From Lytechinus variegatus (lineage: Eukaryota > Echinodermata > Echinoidea > Temnopleuroida > Toxopneustidae), in the NCBI RefSeq assembly GCF_018143015.1, contig NC_054743.1:24117934-24181933 (forward strand): DNA of 64,000 nucleotides, given 5' to 3'. Under the pieces are notes generated by a model. The model searched no databases. It worked only from the letters and a program-made list of their open reading frames with translations, and was not told the DNA's origin. How positions within the stretch are numbered: the stretch's first letter is position 1; each line of letters begins with the position of its first letter. The translations under genes and the position numbers were made by a program. Positions 11,973 to 22,469 of the stretch are shown piece by piece.

Positions 11973-14900
11973 CTACAGAATGCGTTGTGAAGTCAACATC
12001 TTGCTTCTCTAAAAATAAAACACAAGAAAAGAAAGAAAAATAACAAAAAGTAAAGATCAGGGCTCCGTAACACAAAGATTAGCGATGAATATGAGAGAAC
12101 ACTTCTGATTGGTTCCTGGTCAGTATTATGCGCCAAATGCAAATTTGTAATGTTGATCTTGATTGGTCAGTTCATTTAGTGATTGATCGCTAATCTTTGT
12201 GTTACGGAGCCCCGATCAGTTTGTGTGTCTTGTTCATAATGTTTCAACCCTCAATAACGATTTTAAAATGGGTTGGCATTAGTCAAAGTCCTTCATAGCC
12301 TTGACTTTGGATGGCTTTTAGAGTCTTATTGACGAGCTTCAAACGCCCTGATCACCAAGATTTACTTCTCATTATGAAATGGACAGTTCACTTGAAAAGG
12401 TACTAATTATACCAACTTAAAATTAAACATTTACAAAGTTACTCTCTTCCAGAAAAAAATCTAATTTAGTTTTGATGGCTTTTGTTCATTAAAATCCATA
12501 ATAGAACTATCATAATTCTGATTAGTCTGTATTACATTCAATTACCTCATATTCTTGATCTGATGTAATGATTCCTTCAATGCAGACAATCTGATATTGT
12601 TTGGCTTTCATTTGGTTCAAGGTCTTCCTCAATGGCTTCAGAGAATGACCAGTGATATCGCCTCTCCTGAAAATTAACAACAAATGAATTTAATTCTAAA
12701 GGAGCTCAATCCACTTCATTACTTTCAGAGAGAATAATCTGCTTGTATATTTATTTTTTGTTTTCGATGGGAAATGTTTCAAATGAAAATTGCATCTTTT
12801 TCAACCAAGTTCCAGTCACCTTAAATATCACGAGCTTGAGGTTGACTTCGTTACATTTTTTGATCCCCACATGAATCCATTTAATACCGCATAAAGCGTC
12901 AAATGTCACTCAGAATCCGTGTCAGGTGACACTGATAATCAATGAGAAAAAAAATATTAATTACAGGGAAATCATGAATATGAAAAGTGATTAAGCTGTT
13001 AAATGAACAATTTCTCAACTTCTTCTTGAGTCATTACTATTTCCTTTGTAAAGTGGTTCAGAAATTTCCAAAATAATAGTTCCTTTCTTTTATGAATAAG
13101 GGGGGGGGCAAGAGTTGTACCTCTTTTATATTAGAACCCACCTTTTGTGCTGGAAATTCTTAAAAAAAATAAAATCATAACACTTTGCTGTGCTCCTCAT
13201 TAATAAAATCCTGGAACCACTCTTGTTACTTTTGAGAGTAATTCACATCGACCATACCTGAGAGAATTGGCTTCGTTGACTCTAAGACTGGGGTCAAAGA
13301 GCAGAATTCTAGTTGACTTGTCTTTCATCATGTCATAGCCAATGATAGTTCTGCTGTGCCCTGTTACGGACATATAAAGTAAAATAAATATCAGATAGAA
13401 TATCACACAAGATGAATTGCTAACATTCATCTGAGAAATATCCCATTAATTATGTCAATATGGTACCTGTCACATTCAAGAAATGTGTCTTGCGTATCTT
13501 CACTCCATGACCAATGTGTCTTGTGTGCCTTGGATGAAAACTGAGAAAGCAGTTTCTCTGCAAGATTTTACCCTGATTTATTGGCATATTATGTTATAAC
13601 TGTGAAAAAGTGGCGCACATGGGAGGGGGGGGGGGCAAGTGCCCTCGCAAGGAACAACCCTAAGGACAAGGTTGTTCTGCAAGGAGGAACCAAAGAAAAA
13701 AAATCACAACCAAAAAAAAAGAAAAGGAGAGGAAGGGTGAAATATACTTTTTTTCTGAATATTATGTCAAAATCAATCACAAACTTTGATTTTTGAAATC
13801 AAAATGTCTACATTTTTGGTCGCTTGCAACTTATAAATTCTGTTCGATACGCAATTCCTGCAAGATTTTACCCCAATTTATTGTCATTTCTGGTAACTCC
13901 TTGCTGTGACAGAGTGGCATACCTTGGGGGGGGCACCCCAAGGAAAAATAAATAAAAATCACGACGAAGAAAAAACAAAAGGAAAAAGAGGATGAAATAT
14001 ACTTTTTTCTGAATATGATGTCAAAATCAATCATAAAATTTGATTTTTGAAATAAAATTGTCTACATTTTTGCTCGCTTGAAACTTATTATAAATTTTGC
14101 TCAATACACCATTCCTATGCTATGACACAGTACCTCAACAAAACAAAGTGCCTTGCGCTTCTTCACTCCAATAACAATGTGCATGTTAAGTCTTATGAGC
14201 ATTCGGTGGAACTAAGAAAGTAGTTTTTTCGGCAAGATTTGCAAATGACCAACCACCTGCCAAACCATATAGCTGATTCCTTTATACCCCCTTCAAAACA
14301 TCGCTAGGAGGGGGTATCATGAATACACACACAAGGAAACCCATGGAGATAGTGGGAGAAGGAAAGGAGGTAGGAACAAACATGGCATATCATATTTCAT
14401 TGATATCTTATATACTGTTTTGACACAAAGGTCAAGGTGTAGCCTACGGGTATGTGATTATACAGATGATGCATGCACATGAGTTCATTAGGCGATCTAT
14501 TATGCGAATTGAGGCTCTGTTCAATCCATTGCACAAAGCCATTAGGCTGAGTGCAATGGGGTGAACACAGCCTCAAAGAGAGTGGATAGGTCGCATAATG
14601 GATGAATGAAGACATGCATCATTTGGTTTATACAACAAATTTTCTAGATTTTGTTATTTGACAAAGATATGAAAAAAATAACAAAATCAGATGGAATTAA
14701 GACACATTTTGCCTTTGTCCGACAATTCATTTTCTTTAAAAATATAAATTTTCCATGTGTATGAAAGCAGTCAATTGTTTTTGTTCTTTTTTGATGCACT
14801 TTGATTATTTATCTGAGCACGCCCAGTCAGCCTTGTTGATGCGCTTACTTTGATGAGCGCAAACACACATACAAATGTATGTACACACACGTTTAGTGGT

Positions 14901-17900
14901 ACACACTGAGGGAGAGCTCAACTGTGCAATGGGAAAATAAAATTCGCATGCAGCACAAAATGGATCAAATATGAATGACTTTCAACCAATCAAATTACAA
15001 GAATCTTTGTATGAGTTGGATAATGTGAAATATACATTTTGTACAAACGTCCTGCTCATAACACATTGATTACCTTCATGCTGGAAATAGAGTGGTAGCT
15101 TGTTGGATCTCACAGAGTTTTCCATAGAGAGCAGAGGTGGTTTGCCAAAGTAATCCCTGATCCAGGAAAAGAGACGTGGATGGGTACCATTCTGACCACT
15201 GGGTGCATGGAAGTCAAACAGTTTGCATCTGTAAAGAGGAATATAGAGGGAAGAATAATTCAAGCACCAAGAAGTCACAGCAAAGCATAGTATGCAGACG
15301 TATAAGCAATTTTCTTAAGGTGTTTTGGAAATAAAAACAACTCAAGAATAAGATTTTGGAATCATCAAAATGATCATAAATCTTCCTATTTTCCTATGAT
15401 TCACATGCACTTCACATAGAAATATCCAAATAATTCAGCTTTTACAAATATTTGTTTGTATTTATCAGTTAACATATTTTCCATTATTACTTTTGAAAGC
15501 TATTCATAAATTAATCAATCTATTCATTATATGACATTTTCTTTCCCCATCTTCATCATTATTATTCATAATAACTATTTTGGGAGCAAGATATCTTATT
15601 AACATTTGGCATCAAAATACTGATCTTTTTTACATTGGACCTTCATTACATAATCCTAGATGAAACATTCTCAAAAGCTTAGGACAACTGTCTACACCTT
15701 TCCTACAAATCAATTTCTCTTAAAATATCTTCTGACTTCTCGATCGCACATCTCCATCATCAGTATAACAACAATAAGTCTACATAGGAAGACAGATCTC
15801 GTGTCCAAAGGCATCTGACAGTCTTGCTCATAATAAATCACTAGACTCACCTTATCCGGAGAGCTGAGAACATGGCTACAACTTCAGTGGCGCCGATCCA
15901 CTTCCTGGTATTATGAACTTTGCCATTCAGCTGGTCGCGACCTTGGGCATCGAACCCCTTACTCCATGCATCCTCTATTAGAAGCTGAATTCTTGGAATA
16001 GAAGGAATATCTTTCCTTCCTGTCAGCAGAAGATATTAAAAGATATCTGATTCATAAAGGGTATATTGGTGTAAAGGGACATTAATAATAATTGGATATT
16101 AGGCTCGGGTCTCTAGTTTCCCATAATCACATTTGCTCGTCTGTGGCTGTGTGGTGAGTCAAAAATGGCTGTTTTATTGATTTATATTCAAACTACCTAT
16201 ATGTAGCTATTACAAAAAATGATAAAGGACAAGTCCACCCCAACAAAAACTTGATTTGAATAAAAAGAGACAAATTCAACAAGCATAACACTGGAAATTT
16301 CATCAAAATCGGATGTAAAATAAGAAAGTTATGGCATTTTAAATTTTCGCTTCATTTCACAAAACAGTTATATGCACATCTCGGTCGGTATGCAAATGAC
16401 GAACTGATGATGTCACTCACTATTTCTTTTGTATTCTATTATATGAAATATTTTTATTTTCTTGTCATTGTCATGTGCAATGAAGTTTAATTCCTCTCTG
16501 AACATGTGGAATTCCATTATTTTAACATTTTGTGCTTCAAGCAAGAGGTCCTAATCGTCAAATTCGTAAAAATTGAAATATTGTATGATTCAAACAATAA
16601 AAAACAAAAGAAATAGTGAATGACATCATCGACTCTCTCATTTGGATGTAACTGGCTCGTTCATATAAATATTTTGTTAAAACTAAGCGAAACTTTGAAA
16701 TGTCATAACTTTCTTATTTTACATCCGATTTTGATGAAATTTTCACTATTGCGCTTGTCTGATTTTTATCTATTGATTCAAATCAACATTTTTTTGAGAT
16801 GGACTTGACCTTTAAAACTGCTGTTTTGGACTCCCTGTATGGCCGCCGTAGAGCAAATTTGACAGAAGTATAAGAAAACAGAAATAATGCTAGAGCATAA
16901 TACCAAAGAAAGCAGAATTCAATGTTTAAAAACACCAAAGAACACAAAATTGTCAATTTACAAAATGGAAACTGGGTTCTTATTTTTTTTTTTTTTGGAG
17001 GGGGGAGCTGGAGCCCCCTCCCCCCTTTTATTTCAATAAACATTACAAAAACATACACTGACCAATCTGGTAGCATTTTTTGCATGGTCAGCCCATCTCC
17101 CCTTTTAAAACCATTATGTTGGCCCCTATAAAAAAACCTATATAAAAAGCCTGAAGTCTGAAAAAAACTGCTCACCATTAAAGACAACCTGTTTGAATTG
17201 AGGATCTTCTACCAAAGCGGATAGCATCATCTGGATGTTGCGGTATCCACAGCCCCATCCAGAATCACCCATAGAGGAGGAGAAGTGATCTAGGTTGAGG
17301 GAGAGCCGTGCATAGGAGACGCCATGGACCTTGTTGTTGTAGTAATCAAGCAGTCTAGGAATGATATCTGGAAAGTGTAACATTAAGAAATTAATATTCA
17401 TTAGAGTTTGATTGTAGTTTTTTTTTTACTTTTTGGTGCCATAGATTTATAGTTGTGCTACAACCCAAACAGCGAGTGCAGGACATTTTTAAAATCAATG
17501 TTATATTTCTCCATATCACATAAACCTAACTTTGTGAAATCATGAAATCTAATCTGGAGAACCGTTAAAAAAACTTAGGATCACCAAGTATGCCAACACA
17601 GATGTGGGACAGTGCATTATTTCTCCTTGGAAGAAGACTAGTGTTGCACCTAGCTAGAATGCCATGCTTATTTTGCTCTATTCACAGAAATTATACATTT
17701 TCAACAAGAATTTTGGGGCACATATCACAAACACTCTGTCATTTTATTGGATTCCAACACTAGTATTCATGTTCAATTGGTACATGTACAATAACTGTCA
17801 ACTGTATCTTTCATGTAAAAGGCTCTGATTGTTTCAACCAACACATCAAAATGTAAGTTTATGTTTCAATATACTTGCATGTAATTTTTTGTTCATGGTG

Positions 17901-20391
17901 CAAAGTAATACATGCATTTATGCCCTGCGGTTATGCGCTTTGGCAATGTACCCCAATGCACACATGTAATCCCTTAAGCTGTCTCAATAGGAGTGGACGA
18001 GGCAAATAAATCCTACTTTATACTTTCATTTCTTTAAACGAATCATAGCCCCCTTCTGTATTCAATAGAGAAATGCAAGAGCACTTGGCTATTAACTACA
18101 TAATAGTTTGACCACTAATTAGAGTACTAAACCTCATTAAAATGTGGAAATCAGTCTTTAGAACATGGAAATTTGCCAGTATCATACCTTTTGTCCGAGA
18201 TTGGCCAGAGTCGATTCCTGTAGCCATAGCTTCTCGGATGGCTTGATTTTGCTGATGGTATTCTAATGGGGTCATTTGACCCGCCACACTGCTTTGGAGG
18301 AGTTGCGCTCACTCTGTCTCCTGAAATTCCCGCTTCCATCTGCCCCATACATGGCCTGTCAGTGAAAGGTGAAAACAAATCTAATAATAATAATATTGAT
18401 ACTGATGATGATGATAATAATGATAATAATCATCATCATCATAATAATAACAATCATAATAATAATAATAACAAAATATAATAACAATAAGAACAATAAT
18501 GATACTGTTGACAATAATTAAATACTACTACAAGAAGCATTTAATCTTGATAATCTGTATTTGGGGCATAGGCCTGAGTGTTACTGTAGCATACTTAAAT
18601 CCTTTCTGTAATAACTTCTGGTGTAAAATAGAAAACGAATTGTTATATTTTGCTTTCAGGTGATGAGAATACAATCACTTTCTCTGCAGTGTGAATGCAC
18701 GCCACCTTTGATCAATTAGCACCATTTAATACTACAAAACATAGAAAAATTTGAAGTACCTTTAACTTCTTAAATTCTTCTTCCTCTTTCCTTTTCTGTT
18801 CTCGCCGCTCATCCTCAGCCAGTTGTTCAGCAAGCTTCCTATCTACATCTGTCATATCATTCTGTCCTCTGCGACTGCTGCCAGCACCAGCCGCTCCAGT
18901 TGATGGTCCCTCTGCAAAGTGGCTTTCAACATGTGCATTCATTTCCTCAGTGACTAGCCCAACTAACCCACAGACAGGGCAAGTGATATCTCCTCCTCCA
19001 ACAGCTCCTCCTTCAGATGGTCTATTCTCGGTGCTCTTTACCCCTATAGCACCTTCAGGATGTTCTGTGTTGACATGGCTATTCAGGAAATCAGCATCAT
19101 AGCTGCCAAGTCCACATATTGGACAGAGGATAGGTGATTGCACATTCTTTGAAGCTTTGCTTAGGCTGAGGAGAGTTGGTTTATCAGGGTTCGGGGTCTT
19201 AACTTTCACACCTTCTGTTGGTTTTGATTTTGCTTTTGTTGGTGTAGAGGTGGAGTGCGGGTTGTCCACACTGCTAGTGCTGGGGATATCTTCCCACTGG
19301 ATCTCTTCTGCTGGTTGGGCATCTTCAATGAACATGAGCTCATCATCATCAAGGAGATCAGGTTCAGAGTCATTGGTGAGATCAACCCATATCCCACTCT
19401 GTTCCTTCTTGTCCTCAGTCTCTGCTTCAGCAGTCCTTCCTGTGAGCGTTCTGAAGAGCTTACGGAATGGACTGCTGGTCTCACTGGCAACACTCTCATT
19501 CCCACTCCTGGATGACGCCAGCGTATCCAGAGATTGGTGGCTGTTCCGTCGCTCTGCAGATTCCAGGCGATGTGACTGACGGGTCTCTTTGGGTCTCACA
19601 TCCGGTTCCTTTCTACCTCGTTTACGGTCATTTGGCTTTGGTTCATCTTGCTTTTGTTCATTCTGCTTTGGGTCAATCTGTTTTTGGTCATTCTTCCTAC
19701 CGGTATGTTCTGAAGGTGCCCCATTCCCTGGCGCTGTTCTGCCTGCCTGCAGTCTTACAATTTTTCTCTCCTTGAAACTCTCCTTTGATTCATCAATAAT
19801 GCAGCACTCAGCATCTGACTCTCTTGGGCCATCCCCATGGCCACTTTGGTCTTGGCTTGAAGATACTGATGACTCAGAAAACAAATCCTGTGAAATGCCA
19901 TCCTCATCCATCGATTGTCTCAAATGACTTTCTTGCTCCCTAATATCTATATTTTGATTCACATCCCTTTCTGTTTTTAGGGCAATTTCAGCATCATCTA
20001 TATGATCCACATGAATATCATTCATTTGCTGATCAACAGACTCTCCATTCTGTTTGGTATCAGTTGGTTTTGCAAAGTAGTCCTCAATATAAATCAAAGA
20101 ATTTTCCTCATGAACTTCTTCTGCTATCAACACAGCATCATCTCCATTGTCTTGCACGCAATTTCCTTGCCTGTATTCGCTGGTGCTACACTTTGCAGCA
20201 TGGGCTGGACTGAGTACATGGCGATGTGCTGTATTCATGTGGTACGACAGTTCTTCAATTGTCACATGGGCAAGGTCACACAGCGGACAAGACCCTGAGT
20301 TTTCCTCGTGATCCAGAAGCATATGAGTTCTGACCTCTGCTTCATCAACAAACCCTTCCTGGCCGCATATCTCACATGTCTCCGAAGACAT
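11973..20391 (-). CDS. ZUP1: Zinc finger with UFM1-specific peptidase-like domain; K63-ubiquitin peptidase
   Basis: A family C78 cysteine protease; the human protein cleaves K63-linked ubiquitin chains and acts in genome maintenance. Coding exons on the - strand: 18760-20391, 18188-18355, 17176-17367, 15851-16010, 15074-15228, 13258-13360, 12546-12666, 11973-12008. About 855 residues, longer than the ~578 of human. C2H2-type fingers lie at residues 6-28, 35-56, ~420-443 and ~466-490. A ubiquitin-binding helix (DRKLAEQLAEDERREQK) lies at ~515-544. The catalytic Cys is in GDSGWGCGYRN (~640), the His in HEGHSRTIIG and the Asp in ILLFDPS. The extra length is an acidic, low-complexity linker with five-residue DQKQ/DPKQ/EQKQ/EPKP repeats near residue 230-258. 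The start was chosen because MSSETCEICG aligns with the first finger of the family; no in-frame ATG lies upstream. Exon 2 is one base short of frame at GAGCGCAAC. Confidence 0.95.
12059..12217. mobile_element. Foldback MITE (GGGCTCCGTAACACAAAG ends), copy 1
   Basis: A 160-bp hairpin: GGGCTCCGTAACACAAAGAT on the left and ATCTTTGTGTTACGGAGCCCC on the right. The core holds 'cttctgattggtt' and 'gattgatcgctaatc'. It lies in the last ZUP1 intron. A second copy is at 62098-62256 in an FN3K intron. Confidence 0.85.
13480..14245 (+). repeat. Two to three tandem copies of a ~290 bp unit
   Basis: Units start near 13553 (GCAAGATTTTACCCTGATTT) and 13858 (GCAAGATTTTACCCCAATTT), with a partial one near 14235. 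Each contains a 'gtggc' plus poly-G stretch, then 'atgtcaaaatcaatca', 'tgtctacatttttg' and 'cgcttgaaacttat'. A related stretch sits at 53735-53830 inside the foldback element behind the TLR gene. It lies in a ZUP1 intron and looks like tandemised hAT-element debris. Confidence 0.65.
16225..16811. mobile_element. TTAA-type MITE (AGGTCAAGTCCACC family), copy 3
   Basis: 587 bp with left end AAAGGACAAGTCCACCCC and right end GATGGACTTGACC followed by TTTAA. Inverted internal words include CATCAAAATCGGATGTAA and TTACATCCGATTTTGATG. Nearly the same sequence as copy 1 at 4488-5087. It lies in a ZUP1 intron. Confidence 0.85.
18378..18505. repeat. AAT/GAT-rich simple repeat
   Basis: About 125 bp of (AAT)n, (GAT)n and (CAT)n words in a ZUP1 intron, between its first and second coding exons. 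Nothing else is visible there. Confidence 0.9.
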
Positions 20392-20442
20392 TCTTGAAAA
20401 CCCAGTAGCCACAGTAGTCACATTTCACTTCAATCTCATTCT
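20392..20442 (-). promoter_or_regulatory. ZUP1 5' leader piece with two tiny upstream ORFs
   Basis: The exon begins after the acceptor TCTTTGCAG at 20443. Before the main ATG (20391) it holds ATG AGA TTG AAG TGA and then ATG TGA, a bare start-stop. Such elements are known elsewhere to hold or drop ribosomes, so translational dampening of ZUP1 is an inference. A different reading frame here spells EVKCDYCGYWVF, which resembles half a zinc finger but stops at once. Confidence 0.5.
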
Positions 20443-22191
20443 CTGCAAAGACAATAATGAAATGAGAGATATATTATTAGCCCTAAAATAAACTAGCATC
20501 TCTAAAATTACAATAGGCTAAAGAAAAATGATTTTACCATTGAAATGCACAATGGTTTATTTATCCCGTTATCAAGCGATTCCACTGCAAGCACATCTTG
20601 AAATTTAATTAATATATACACTAACGACAAGATCTCTACTTGTTGTCAGTATTACTGACTTGAAAGGTAATTTCACGGTCCTTCTACAATGTATGACTTA
20701 TCATTATATACAACGTGACATTTGCTTGTTGGGGAGGGGGGGGGTGAACTTTACAATCTCCCTGAATGACTTCTAGTAAGTGCATATTTATCACAATATT
20801 ATTTTTGGATGTGCTCATACAAGATTGAACCCTCATCTTTTTACATGTATCCTTATTTTGAAACATCAGGATCAGATTGTTGTAAACCGCTGGACCAGTT
20901 GGTATTGATAAATCTAGGTCACAAGAAATATTGTTTTAACTGCTCAGCGTTCATGGGAATGATGGGGTACATGTAGATACATGTATACAAGTAGTGTTCA
21001 AAGCCTTGTTGTGGTTCACTATTTGTCTTTCTATATTCAAATAAAAAAAGGTTTGACTTGTCTTTTTGGTAATATTTTTCCGAACAAGATTCCACAAGAA
21101 GGATAAGACCAGCCCCTTGACAACTTTGAAGATGGTACTTGGTAGCTACATTCAGGGTCTCTCATTTCAGAGATGGTGTTGGTAAATTACACATTTACAA
21201 ATCTGAATTTGTGAAATATTTTTAAGTAAACAGCTCAACATTCAAATCTTTATCTGTACATGTAGAAATAATCACAATGAAATGATTGGAATATTTTTGA
21301 AAAAAAAAAAATTAATTACGAAAATGAATCAAACTGATGCCAATTTTAATGATTAAATTGAAGTTATACTTTGGTAAAAGCCATCTATGCAAAAATTTTA
21401 CTTAGTCACAAGGACATATATTGCATTTTAGTGGTGAACCTTGGTAAGAAATTTACTGGAAGTTATTCAAGATAAGCACCTTAAAATTTGTTAGTGATAA
21501 CTCAAAACTATTACGACATAAGAAATTTTACAACTGTAAGTTGTGAATAATATCAGTTTCCATGGATTCAAAAGGACAAATTCAACTTAGACCTCTTCCT
21601 AATTGTTTTCTTCCTAATTACCTAAATTTGGATGGTATCTGGCATGATTTTATTTATCTCTGTTGTCTTAAAAGTACTGTTTTAGACTTCCTTTTACCCG
21701 CTTTACCTCTAAATCTACCAAAAATTATAAGAGCAGAATCTAGAAATGTAGGTTCTTATTTCGGTTATCTTAATTCTTATGATGAATGCCAAAAAGAGAA
21801 AATTTGACAAGTTCATTGAAGTTATTTCATTTTGGTTGAGTACATGATGTAGTTAGACTAAACTCAACTTAGACATACGGTACTGTACTTGTACTGTCTT
21901 GTCTTGATTAATATAAAATAAGTTTAACTCTAACGGCAGTGAAGTAGATCATGGCCTAGCTTGGTGAGTTCTCAGACTGAAAATAAGCGTGTCAAGCCAA
22001 GTTAAACGCCAAGAAATAAAGGAAAACGAGCGACTGCTGAGCTGACATCTAGTACTACCGGTACATGAAAATACATGAGTGGGACAACACAGTCACTGTC
22101 ACCTTTTTAGCAGCGTTAAAAAGGCTAACTGATATTGCAAAACAACAAGGAAATACATTAAGGTGAGCTTAGAATAATCGGTCCATGGTAC
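20443..22191 (-). other. Probable ZUP1 5'-UTR intron
   Basis: 1.75 kb between the leader exon and the CpG-rich patch. The - strand shows a strong donor GTAAGT at 22187-22192 and an acceptor at 20443-20444. No coding exon is seen; there are short poly-G and AT-rich stretches only. Confidence 0.45.
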
Positions 22192-22440
22192 TTACTTGAT
22201 CAGTCAAAATAGGGGTAGGCAAGATCAAGACGGGCGGAACACAGTACCTTTATGTATTGTACAGACTGTCTACACTACAGCTTGTTCTCTCATCAGCCTC
22301 ACGTCAGTCACGATCACACATATGACATCGACAGTGCATGGCGCGGCGCGCGCTCGGCGCCGGCCCGGCCAGCCGGCCAGCGTCGCCTAGCTCACGTACC
22401 GGTACGTCGCGCTGACCTACTCTGCCAAACTGTCTACTAG
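22192..22440 (-). promoter_or_regulatory. CpG-rich patch: likely ZUP1 promoter and first exon
   Basis: In an AT-rich window, 22325-22415 is strikingly GC- and CpG-rich (runs such as GCGCGGCGCGCGCTCGGCGC). It lies directly upstream of a consensus donor on the - strand and 1.8 kb from the ZUP1 start codon. No TATA box stands out. Assignment to ZUP1 rests on position only. Confidence 0.45.
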
Positions 22441-22469
22441 ATCACGGTAGTAGTGACTTGTTAAGAGGT

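Noticed and set aside
16620-16808. Open frame similar to one at 4891-5073
   Set aside because: Both are the same arm of a palindromic MITE; the resemblance reflects shared repeat DNA, not a gene family.
19157-19927. Several + strand open frames of 86-140 codons
   Set aside because: They are antisense shadows of the long first coding exon of ZUP1.
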